From NCBI GenBank assembly GCA_022843925.1, contig JALHMS010000018.1:38468-102467 (forward strand): a stretch of DNA of 64,000 nucleotides, read 5' to 3'. Made by a program: the position numbers and the translations under genes. Within the stretch, counting starts at the first letter, position 1. Each line of letters opens with the position of its first letter. Origin of the DNA: Burkholderiales bacterium. Its GTDB lineage: Bacteria > Pseudomonadota > Gammaproteobacteria > Burkholderiales > Ga0077523. Positions 28,522 through 36,900 of the stretch are shown here, one piece after another. The notes beneath the pieces are model-generated. The model had not been told where the DNA came from, searched no databases, and saw only the letters and a program-made list of their open reading frames with translations.

Positions 28522-29058
28522 ATGTACGGTATCCCTGAGCAACTCGTCGCGTTCAATAAAAGCAACATTCACGCTTTCCTCGACTACGCCCATCTGGCCG
28601 CCGAGAGCGCCGAGAAACTGATCCAGTTCCAGTACAAGACTTCCCAGGCCGCCTTCACCGAGACGGTGAACAACGTGCGCGCGCTGGCCGCAGCAAAGGA
28701 TCCCCAGGAGTTCAGCAGCCTTGCGACCGCCATTGCGCAGCCCGCAGGCGAGAACACGATGGCCTACGCGAAGCACGTGCAGACCCTGATGAGCGAAGTG
28801 CAGGGTGAGTTTGCCAAGTTCTTCGACACCCACGTGAACGAACTCAACAAGCGGGTGACCACCCTGGTGGAACAGGCGTCGAAGTCGGCCCCCGGTGGTT
28901 CCGAAGTCGCCGTGAATGCGGTGAAATCGGCCCTGTCTGCCGCCAACCAGGCCTACGACGCCGCCACGAAGGCCGGGAAGCAGTTCGCCGAAATGACGGA
29001 AGCGTCCCTGCAGGCCGTCGGCAGCACCGCCACCTCAGGTCGCAAGAAGGCCGCCTGA
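28522..29058 (+). CDS. phaP: Phasin (PHA granule-coating protein)
   Basis: 178 residues, ATG after TGGAGGAC. The N-terminal MYGIPEQLVAFNKSNI and the long amphipathic helices rich in Ala, Gln and Glu match the betaproteobacterial phasin family; a short Lys/Ala tail (GRKKAA) ends the protein. It coats polyhydroxyalkanoate granules and limits their size. Bounded by its own strong promoter and terminator, so it is monocistronic. With the two thiolases it indicates PHA storage. Confidence 0.94.
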   Translation: MYGIPEQLVAFNKSNIHAFLDYAHLAAESAEKLIQFQYKTSQAAFTETVNNVRALAAAKDPQEFSSLATAIAQPAGENTMAYAKHVQTLMSEVQGEFAKFFDTHVNELNKRVTTLVEQASKSAPGGSEVAVNAVKSALSAANQAYDAATKAGKQFAEMTEASLQAVGSTATSGRKKAA

Positions 29059-29081
29059 CCGACCCCGGTTGTGCGGTGACG

Positions 29082-29106
29082 AAAAGCCCCCGATCGGGGG
29101 CTTTTT
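29082..29106 (+). terminator. Rho-independent terminator after phasin
   Basis: A perfect palindrome (AAAAGCCCCCGA paired with TCGGGGGCTTTT) with a run of T at its 3' end, 24 bases after the phasin stop. Confidence 0.95.
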
Positions 29107-29154
29107 GCATTTTCAGACCCGTAGAATTCCGCGACACCCTCTCTGGAGCCGCCG

Positions 29155-30822
29155 ATGTCCGCACTCACCCGGAGCCCTGCGTGGCAGGCGCTCGAGGCCC
29201 ACGCAGCAACCGCGCGCCGATTGTGTCTGCGGACATTGTTCCGCGAGGACCCGTCCCGATTCGAGACGCACTCGCTGACCGCCGGGCCGATCTTCATCGA
29301 CTGGTCCAAGCACCTCGTGACCGGCGAGACACGGCAACTGTTGCTGTCCCTCGCGCGACAGCAAGGCCTGGAGGCCGCCATCGGCGATCTTTTCGGGGGT
29401 GCTCTCGTCAATCACACCGAACGGCGTGCGGCGCTGCACACCGCGTTGCGCGATCGCTCCGGACAGCCCGTGCTGTTCGGCGGCCGGGATGTGATGCCCG
29501 GCGTCCGGGACGTTCTCGCCCGCATGCGGCGTTTTTCGGATGCGATCCGTGACGGATCGCTGCGCGGACACACGGGGCTTCCCTTCGATGCGGTGGTGAA
29601 CATCGGCATCGGTGGCTCCGACCTCGGACCATCGATGGTCGTGGAAGCGCTGCGCGCCCACGGGCGCGACGATCTGCGCGTGCGGTTCGTGTCGAACGTG
29701 GATGACACCCATCTCGTGGAAACCCTGCGGGACCTCGATCCGGCCCGGACGCTTTTCATCGTGTCGTCGAAGACATTCACCACCCAGGAGACGATGACGA
29801 ATGCCGCGTCGGCCCGTCAGTGGCTCGTGGCATCGCTCGGTGATGCAGCGGCGGTCGGTGCCCATTTCGCCGCCGTCAGCACCAACGTCGGCGCAACGGC
29901 CATGTTCGGCATCCCATCCGACCGCGTCTTCGAGTTCTGGGACTGGGTGGGAGGGCGCTACTCGCTCTGGTCGGCCATCGGACTGCCCATCGCGATTGCC
30001 GTGGGCATGGATCGCTTCGAGGCCTTGCTGGAAGGCGCCCATGCGATGGACCGGCACTTCCGGTCGGCACCGCTCGACATCAACGGCCCTGCGGTGCTGG
30101 GTCTGCTCGGGGTCTGGTACGCGAACTTCCTGGGCTGTGCGACCCATGCCGTCCTGCCTTACGACCAGTACCTCCATAGACTGCCCGCGTACCTTCAGCA
30201 ACTCGACATGGAAAGCAGCGGCAAGCGCATCGATCGCTCAGGCGATCCGGTGGAACACGCAACAGGGCCCGTGCTTTGGGGCGAACCCGGGACGAACGGT
30301 CAGCATGCCTTCTTCCAACTGCTCCACCAGGGAACCCAGATGGTGCCAGCGGACTTCATCGTCGCTGCCCGCGGCGTGCGACAACTCGGAAGGCATCACG
30401 ATATCCTGCTCGCCAACTGCCTTGCCCAGACCCAGGCACTTGCGTTCGGCAAGACGGAGGCCGAAGCCTATGCAGAGATGGAGCGTGCCGGCATGTCCGC
30501 CGGCGAGGCACGAAGATTGGCTCCCTACCGCACGTTCCCCGGCAACCGCCCGAGCACGACGATCCTCCTCGAGGCCCTGACGCCGTCATCCCTCGGTGCC
30601 CTGATTGCGCTGTACGAGCATCGCGTCTACGTACAGTCGGTGATCTGGGAGATCAACCCGTTCGATCAGTGGGGTGTCGAACTCGGAAAGCAGTTGGCGG
30701 GCGGCGTGCTGTCGACCCTGGAATCGAGGCAGGGCGGAGTGGACCTGGATGCGTCGACGCGCGGACTGCTCACCCGCATCGCCCTGGCCGGCGACGCTCC
30801 ACCCGCTCAAGGGAGCCGGTGA
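29155..30822 (+). CDS. pgi: Glucose-6-phosphate isomerase
   Basis: 555 residues. Family signatures are present: NIGIGGSDLGP (about 145-155), SKTFTTQET (about 203-211), GGRYSLWSAIGLPIA (about 264), the GTNGQHAFFQLLHQGT stretch with the catalytic His (about 380) and DQWGVELGKQLA (about 505). It interconverts glucose-6-phosphate and fructose-6-phosphate in the cytoplasm. The ORF starts 49 bases after the phasin terminator. Confidence 0.97.
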   Translation: MSALTRSPAWQALEAHAATARRLCLRTLFREDPSRFETHSLTAGPIFIDWSKHLVTGETRQLLLSLARQQGLEAAIGDLFGGALVNHTERRAALHTALRDRSGQPVLFGGRDVMPGVRDVLARMRRFSDAIRDGSLRGHTGLPFDAVVNIGIGGSDLGPSMVVEALRAHGRDDLRVRFVSNVDDTHLVETLRDLDPARTLFIVSSKTFTTQETMTNAASARQWLVASLGDAAAVGAHFAAVSTNVGATAMFGIPSDRVFEFWDWVGGRYSLWSAIGLPIAIAVGMDRFEALLEGAHAMDRHFRSAPLDINGPAVLGLLGVWYANFLGCATHAVLPYDQYLHRLPAYLQQLDMESSGKRIDRSGDPVEHATGPVLWGEPGTNGQHAFFQLLHQGTQMVPADFIVAARGVRQLGRHHDILLANCLAQTQALAFGKTEAEAYAEMERAGMSAGEARRLAPYRTFPGNRPSTTILLEALTPSSLGALIALYEHRVYVQSVIWEINPFDQWGVELGKQLAGGVLSTLESRQGGVDLDASTRGLLTRIALAGDAPPAQGSR

Positions 30823-30901
30823 GCGGCCGATATGCCCGTCCGACAAGGTTGCCCGGAGAGGCAGCCCTCGTCTTCACCATCTGCAGAGGCCAAACCCAGC
30901 C

Positions 30902-31294
30902 ATGATCGATTCGCCGCCACTCCCTCCCGAGATACCGCCGGAATCACCACTGTTCGGCCGCACCGAGGCATTGCGGATGATCGGCGACGACGAGGATCTC
31001 CTCGCCGAGGTGGCGGCGCTTGCGCGGACGGAGATCCTGCGGCAGGTGATCGCACTGAAATCAGCGCTCGCCGCGGGCGACGCTCCGGCTGCCCGCCGCG
31101 AGGCCCATACCATCAAGGGTACGGTGGCGACGCTCGGTGCCCAGGCGGTCCGGGACGTGGCCATGGCCGCCGAGCACGCCGCCCGGGACAACGACCTTGC
31201 CGGCGCGAAGGCGCACGCCACCGAACTCGAGTCCCTCGCGACCCGCCTGGTTTCGGAACTCACCGACTATCTGGAGTCGCCGAGGACCGCATGA
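30902..31294 (+). CDS. Hpt phosphotransfer domain protein
   Basis: 130 residues made almost entirely of one Hpt four-helix bundle. The phosphorylatable His is H69 in EAHTIKGTVATLGA, the expected motif. It relays phosphate between a hybrid kinase receiver and a response regulator. No kinase or regulator adjoins it, so its partners lie elsewhere. It is 79 bases after pgi and runs toward orn, which is on the other strand. Confidence 0.87.
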   Translation: MIDSPPLPPEIPPESPLFGRTEALRMIGDDEDLLAEVAALARTEILRQVIALKSALAAGDAPAARREAHTIKGTVATLGAQAVRDVAMAAEHAARDNDLAGAKAHATELESLATRLVSELTDYLESPRTA

Positions 31295-31327
31295 CCGCGC
31301 CGAGGGCAACCGCCAGGTCGCCTGCGC

Positions 31328-31873
31328 CTACAGACGGATGAACGTCTCGCGGTAGTACTTCAGCTCTTCGATGGATTCGTAGATGTCCGCAAGCGCCTCG
31401 TGCTTCCCGTGCTTCACGAAGCCACCGGCGATGGCGGGCTTCCAGCGCTTGACCAGTTCCTTCAGCGTGCTGACGTCCAGATTCCGGTAGTGGAAGTAGC
31501 CTTCGAGCGCCGGCATGTACCGGGCGAGAAACCGTCGATCCTGACAGATGGAGTTGCCGCACATCGGGGAGGCGCCCGCCCCGATGAACGGTTTCAGGAA
31601 CGCGATGGTCTGTGCTTCTGCGTCGGCCTCGGACCACGCGGAGGCCTTGACCCGGTCGATGAGCCCCGACTTCCCGTGGGTGCCTTTGTTCCAGGCGTCC
31701 ATGCCATCCAGCACCGCATCGGACTGATGAACCGCCAGCACGGGCCCTTCGGCGACGACTTCCAGATTCTGGTCCGTCACGACGACCGCCACTTCGAGGA
31801 TGCGATCCGAATCGGGAGAAAGACCGCTCATCTCCATGTCGATCCAGATGAGGCGGGAATTGTCCTGTGCCAT
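31328..31873 (-). CDS. orn: Oligoribonuclease
   Basis: 181 residues, standard length. The DEDDh exonuclease residues are visible: WIDMEMSGL (Asp and Glu near 12-14), the Asp in NSICQDRRF (about 110), and [11 protein letters not shown] with the catalytic His and Asp near the C-terminus. It degrades two- to five-nucleotide RNAs including pGpG, the product of EAL phosphodiesterases, and so closes the cyclic-di-GMP cycle carried by several proteins encoded nearby. Divergent from the M48 protease gene across 62 AT-rich bases that should hold both promoters. Confidence 0.97.
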   Translation of the reverse strand: MAQDNSRLIWIDMEMSGLSPDSDRILEVAVVVTDQNLEVVAEGPVLAVHQSDAVLDGMDAWNKGTHGKSGLIDRVKASAWSEADAEAQTIAFLKPFIGAGASPMCGNSICQDRRFLARYMPALEGYFHYRNLDVSTLKELVKRWKPAIAGGFVKHGKHEALADIYESIEELKYYRETFIRL

Positions 31874-31935
31874 AATTATTTCCAGAATTTCAATCGGTTA
31901 ATTTTCGCACACCACCCCTGGAACCACCACCCGCA

Positions 31936-33192
31936 ATGCCCATGAACGCACTCACCGCGCTCTTCCTCGCCGCTCTGGCACTCGCCACCGGCACGCGTCT
32001 CTGGCTGGCATTCCGCCACGTCAGGCATATCCAATTCCACCGCAATCGCGTCCCGGAGCCCTTCGCGGGCCAGATCGATCTCGCTGCACATCAGAAGGCC
32101 GCCGACTACTCGAGTGCCCGTACGCGCCTCAATGCGGCCGGGATCATCGTCGATGCCCTTCTGCTGCTTGCGTTCACCTTCGGCGGCGGTCTCCAGATGC
32201 TGGATGGCCTCGCGCAAGGGCAGCTGGGCGCGGGCCTTCTCGCCGGCGCCGTCTTCATCGGCGCGGTGACAGTCATCTCGTCGCTGGTGGAAATGCCGCT
32301 CGACCTCTATCGGGTCTTCGGTCTCGAGACGCGCTTCGGCTTCAACAAGATGACTTTCGGAATGTATGTCGCCGATCTCGCGAAGCAGGCCGCGATCGCG
32401 ACCGTGTTCGGGCTGCCGCTGATCCTCGCCGTGCTCTGGCTCATGAGCAAGATGGGAAGCCTGTGGTGGCTCTGGGTGTGGGTCGTCTGGACCGGCTTCA
32501 GCATCACGATGCTGGTCGTGTACCCGACCTTCATCGCACCCCTCTTCAACAAGTTCGCGCCGATGGAAGATGGGGACCTCAAGAAGCGCATCGAGGCACT
32601 CCTCACGAAGTGCGGATTCCGCTCCCAGGGGTTGTTCGTGATGGACGGATCGCGCCGCTCGAGCCACGGCAACGCTTACTTCACCGGGTTCGGCCAGGCG
32701 AAGCGCATCGTGTTCTTCGACACCCTGCTCGCTCGCCTCGAACCCGGACAGATCGAGGCAGTGCTCGCCCATGAGCTGGGCCACTACAAGATGAATCACG
32801 TCTTCCGACGGATGGCATGGACCTTCGGGCTGAGCCTTGCCTTCCTCTGGGCGCTGGGTCAGCTTCGCGATGCCGCCTGGTTCTATGAAGGCTTGAACGT
32901 CTCGGCACAGGCGACCGACGCCATGGCACTGATGCTGTTCTTCATGGTGGTGCCGGTGTTCACGTTCCCGCTCAGGCCGCTGATGGCCATGTACTCGCGG
33001 AAGCACGAATTCGAAGCCGACGCGTATGCGGCGCGCAACGCCTCGGGGACCGATCTTGCCAATGCCCTCGTGCGTCTCTACAAGGACAACGCATCGACCC
33101 TGACACCGGACCCGCTGCACTCGGCCTTCTACGATTCGCACCCGCCTGCGGCCGCCCGCATCGCCCGACTCGAACAGATCGCCCACGCGTGA
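31936..33192 (+). CDS. M48 family (Ste24/CAAX-like) zinc metalloprotease
   Basis: 418 residues with several membrane segments. Zinc motif HELGH in VLAHELGHYKMNH (about 275) and the third ligand in KHEFEADAYA (about 355) are both intact. Family features GLETRFGFNKMTF and VVYPTFIAPLFNKF precede them. In yeast the homologue trims CAAX proteins; the bacterial members are inner-membrane quality-control proteases of ill-defined substrate range. Confidence 0.93.
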   Translation: MPMNALTALFLAALALATGTRLWLAFRHVRHIQFHRNRVPEPFAGQIDLAAHQKAADYSSARTRLNAAGIIVDALLLLAFTFGGGLQMLDGLAQGQLGAGLLAGAVFIGAVTVISSLVEMPLDLYRVFGLETRFGFNKMTFGMYVADLAKQAAIATVFGLPLILAVLWLMSKMGSLWWLWVWVVWTGFSITMLVVYPTFIAPLFNKFAPMEDGDLKKRIEALLTKCGFRSQGLFVMDGSRRSSHGNAYFTGFGQAKRIVFFDTLLARLEPGQIEAVLAHELGHYKMNHVFRRMAWTFGLSLAFLWALGQLRDAAWFYEGLNVSAQATDAMALMLFFMVVPVFTFPLRPLMAMYSRKHEFEADAYAARNASGTDLANALVRLYKDNASTLTPDPLHSAFYDSHPPAAARIARLEQIAHA

Positions 33193-33208
33193 CCAAGGAG
33201 CCCCATCC

Positions 33209-33550
33209 ATGACCGACATCGCCAGCAGCCTCGTACGCCAGAAGTGCGCCCCGTGCGAAGGGGGCATCGACCCGCTCCCGGCCTCCGAAGTCGCTGCGTT
33301 CCTTCGGGGTCTGCAAGGTTGGACGCTCGACGGCAAGGCCATCACGAAAACGTATGGCTTCGGCAACTACTACGAAACCATGGCGTTCGTGAACGCCACT
33401 GCCTGGATCTCCCATCGCGAAGACCACCATCCGGACATCCTGGTCGGTTACAAGGAAGCGAAGGTGTCGTACACGACGCACGCGATCGGTGGCCTTTCGA
33501 CCAACGATTTCATCTGCGCAGCGAAGCTCGACGCCCTGTTTGATCTATAG
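33209..33550 (+). CDS. phhB: Pterin-4a-carbinolamine dehydratase
   Basis: 113 residues. The active-site motif is in ISHREDHHPDI (about 71-81), and WTLDGKAITKTYGF matches the family. It regenerates quinonoid dihydropterin for aromatic amino acid hydroxylases; no such hydroxylase is in the window. It starts 16 bases after the protease gene and is probably co-transcribed with it. Confidence 0.93.
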   Translation: MTDIASSLVRQKCAPCEGGIDPLPASEVAAFLRGLQGWTLDGKAITKTYGFGNYYETMAFVNATAWISHREDHHPDILVGYKEAKVSYTTHAIGGLSTNDFICAAKLDALFDL

Positions 33551-33652
33551 TCGGGCCGGGGGTGGCCATGCGGTTTTCGACGGATCGGATTCGGGTGGAC
33601 CGCGATCATGGTTGCCGTCGTGATTTCGAGACGTGCCGCGGCGCGGCCGGGC

Positions 33653-33679
33653 TCAAGTTTCCGCAGATGGCGCAGATAA
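33653..33679 (+). promoter_or_regulatory. Sigma-28 (FliA)-type flagellar promoter
   Basis: TCAAGTTT (33653-33660), exactly 11 bases, then GCAGATAA (33672-33679). The FliA consensus is TAAAGTTT-N11-GCCGATAA, so each box differs at one position. The predicted transcript would start near 33687, upstream of the riboswitch and of the DUF1631 gene. This links that gene to late flagellar expression; it is a pattern match only. Confidence 0.72.
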
Positions 33680-33750
33680 GGCTCTCGAGAACCGGATCGC
33701 CGCGGGACGCGCTTGCCTTCGGAGGTCCGGTGCGGGTGAGCATCCGCAAG

Positions 33751-33855
33751 CAACTGAAAAGGGCAAACCCGTCGAAAGGCGGGGACGCAAAGCTTCCGGT
33801 CTACCGTGCCCCGGGAAGGGCACCAGGGCAGCGGGGCCACCAGGTGCCGGGACGG
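33751..33855 (+). promoter_or_regulatory. Cyclic-di-GMP-I (GEMM) riboswitch
   Basis: The conserved core is intact: GGGCAAAC at 33761-33768, a GAAA tetraloop closing a CCCGTC/GGCGGG stem (33768-33779), GACGCAAAGCTTCCGG at 33784-33799 with the tetraloop receptor, a variable hairpin (GTGCCC/GGGCAC), then GGCAGCGGGGCCACC at 33827-33841. These match the Vibrio Vc2 aptamer segment by segment. The aptamer binds cyclic di-GMP. It sits about 115 bases before the DUF1631 start, with ribosome-binding GGAG at the far end; no T-run terminator is evident, so control of translation or of Rho access is more likely. Confidence 0.92.
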
Positions 33856-33968
33856 ATCCAATGGAAGTGCGTCCATCGGATCTCCGGTCGATTTCACCCC
33901 GCGTCTCCCGGACCATCGGCAGAGCCTCCCGAGCTACCGCCTGGGCCTCGGAGAAGCGAGACGACGAA

Positions 33969-36900
33969 ATGAGTTCCCAGACCTCGAACGTGATCAGTTT
34001 TCCTCCGGTGCGAGAAGGGGCCGGCGATGGCCCGGTGCCGGCACAGTCGCTCCTGGAGGAGTGCCGCGGCCTCGTGGCCGAACGCCTGGGGACGGCGCTC
34101 GGCGCCGGCTTCGACAAGGTGATCGACGAGCTCTATGAACTCGCCGAGCACGCGCTCGAACGCGACAAGCGCGACTTCTACCTCAAGGCCAAGGAAGCAT
34201 GGCCTCGGCAGCGCGCCCCCGTCGAAGCCACGTTCCGGGAGCAGCTCTCCAACCGCTTCTCCCCACCCATCCAGCAGGACAAGGACGAAGAACCCCAGTT
34301 CGCACTCGTGAAGTCCGCCTGGACCGAGCTTTCCCTCGTCGCGGACGGCGACCTCGAGGAGGACATGCGCTTCACCGAGCTGGCCTCGAAGATCCGCAAC
34401 GGCGCGGATGAGGAGCTCGTCGCCCTCGACCAGCGCATGGCGATCCTGCTCGAGCGGCCCGAGCTGGGGGCCGCAGACAATCCGCTCGCCCCGAGCGGCA
34501 TCGCCGAAGCGTTCCGGGAGTCGCTGAAGCAGGTCGATTTCGACATCGAGATCAAGCGCATTGCGATCCGCCATTTCGACGAACACGTGCGGCCCGAGGC
34601 GCTTGCCGTCATTCGCGAGATCAACGAGCGCCTGAAGAAGAACGGCATCCTTCCCGTGATCCGCTACGGATCCAGCAAGAAGCCGCAGACCGGAACGGGT
34701 CCGGTCGAGGGCCCCCGCGACGACGGGCCCCAGGTCATCGGCAGCGTGACCCTCCCGGTCATGTCCGGCGGATCCTCTGCGGCCGGCGGCGTGATGGCTG
34801 GTGGTCTTTCCATCGGCGGCATGGGTGCGCAGATTTCCGCGGGCGCGTCGATGCCGGGTGCGACCGCCACGATGACCCTGCAACCGGGTGTCGGCCTTCC
34901 CGGTGGTACCGGGATGGGTCCGGGAGGCGCGATCCCGGCCGGTGTTCCCTCCGGTGCAGGTCCCATGGGCACCTTCCCTGGTAGCCCACTGGCCGGCAGC
35001 GGCGTCGGACTCCCGGGACAGCCCGGATTCTCCGCGGACGCGGCAGCCGCCGATCCGTTCGCCATGCTGCAGCAACTCCTGCTCGCGAGCATGGCTGCCG
35101 GTCGAGGTGTTCCGATGCCTGGAGGCGTCGGCGGCAATGGCGGACCCGGCGTGCCGGCCACGGCCGGTGGCCTGACGCCCCAGGGCCCGGGCGCCCCCGG
35201 CAGCGGTTCTTCGGTCGGCGCCGAAGCAGGTGTGGGGATATCCGGTCTCGGCGGGCAGGGAGCGCCGGGCGTCGGGGGGGCCGGAGGACTCGGCGCCCCC
35301 TACGTTGCAGGTGGCAGCGGCACGCCTGGGGCTGGCGGCGCATTTCCCGGCGCCGGACACACGGGCGTCCCCGGATACGCCTGGCAGGGTCCAGGGGGCG
35401 GCATGGGCAACGCGGCCGGAGGAGGCGTGCCTGGCATCGGCGGGATGCCTGGGGCAGGTGGCGTGCCCGGCGCCGGCGGCGTACCTGGCGTAGGTGGTTT
35501 CCCTGGAGCCGGCGGACTGCAGACCGGTGGCGGATCGCACGGGGATGGCGGCGCGAATCAGGCAGCAGGATTCGGTGGCGGAAACGTCCAAGGCGCACCC
35601 GGTACGGGCTTCGGCTCGGGATCTGTTACCGGTGGTGGTGGTGGTGGCGCACCAGGTATCGCAGGCGAAGGACCCGGCATGCCTGGGACCGGGGCCGCGG
35701 GATCCGCGGGCGGTCACGGATTCTCGGCCGGCGGTTTCGGAGGCGGCCCTGGCGGCGCAGCGGGTGCAGGGGGCGCAGCCAGCGTTGACGATGGTGGTCG
35801 CCAGGGTGTCGCGGCGCAATCCGGCATCGACGTCAACGCGACGAACTCGCTGGGCGGCAGCAGGCTGATCGGTTCCCTGACGCGCCTGCAGCAGGGCGAC
35901 ATCGGCGAACTGCCCGACGTGTCCCAGGACGTGGGCGACTGGCTCGCGCACCCGCGGCGACGCCGAGAGGATCGCCTGACGGACGCCGATGCGCCGAACG
36001 TCCTGCGCGCCCTGAAATCCACGTCGCTCGGCCGCAAGATGGGCCAGATGGACACCGTCACGCTCGACATCGTGTCCATGCTGTTCGACCAGATCTTCGG
36101 TGATCCTCGCATCCCCGCGGCCATGAAGGCGCTGATCGGGCGGCTGCAGATCCCGATGCTGAAGGTGGCAGTGCTCGACAAGACCTTCTTCTCGCGCAAG
36201 TCGCACCCGGCCCGGCACATGCTCGACACGCTGGGCGAGCTTTCGCTGGGCCTTGGCGACGGATTCGACACCGGTTCCCCGCTCCACGCCCGCATCGAGA
36301 ACACGCTCACCACCCTCGTCGACGAGTTCGAGGAGGACATGGGGGTGTTCGAGCGCATCACCGCCGAGTTCGAGGCGCTGATCCGGGAGCTCGAGAACGT
36401 TGCGGACCAGTCGGCGAAGCAGGAAGCGGGGCGCATCCATGACCGCGAACGCCTCGAGGTGGCGCGCCTGTTCGCGCAGAACGAACTGCGCAAACGCCTC
36501 GAGGGTGATCCGCTGCCACGGGCGGTGCTGCGGTTCCTCTCCACCGAATGGATGAAGCTGATGATCCTGGCGTACGCCAAGGGCGGGCGTGAAGGCCGTT
36601 CGTGGACCGGCCTCGTGGAGACCATGGACATCCTCGTCTGGAGTCTGTCGCCGAAGCACACCATCGACGACCGCAAACGACTCGTGTCCCTGCTGCCAGG
36701 CCTGTTGAAGCGCCTCGGAAAAGGCATGGACGTGATCGGGACCGACAAGGCCGTTCGCGAACGGTTCAACGCCGTGTTGATGCGCTGCCACGCCCGGACC
36801 ATCACCGGAGGCACGGCCACGTCGAAGGATCCGCGCGCCGCGGCCCGCGCGGCTGCCCGGGCCGCGGGGATGACCGCGCCCGGGTCGCCGGGAAGCATGT

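Larger units (their letters stand above)
33551..33968 (+). other. 418-bp leader of the DUF1631 gene
   Basis: After the phhB stop this gap holds the sigma-28-type promoter, the cyclic-di-GMP-I aptamer and about 115 bases of expression platform that contains a short ATGGA/TCCAT hairpin at about 33861-33876. The frame of the downstream gene stays open back to 33633, but that stretch is the riboswitch RNA and not coding. Confidence 0.8.

Noticed and set aside
31874..31935. Defined promoters between orn and the M48 protease gene
   Set aside because: The gap is AT-rich and must hold divergent promoters, but no pair of boxes with acceptable spacing could be chosen with confidence.
33633..33968. 112-codon N-terminal extension of the DUF1631 protein
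   Set aside because: It would translate the riboswitch aptamer; the conserved RNA motifs and the ATG at 33969 explain the region better.
33894..36791. 965-codon open frame on the minus strand opposite the DUF1631 gene
   Set aside because: Mirror frame of a high-GC, Gly-rich gene; no recognisable domain, start site or codon pattern.
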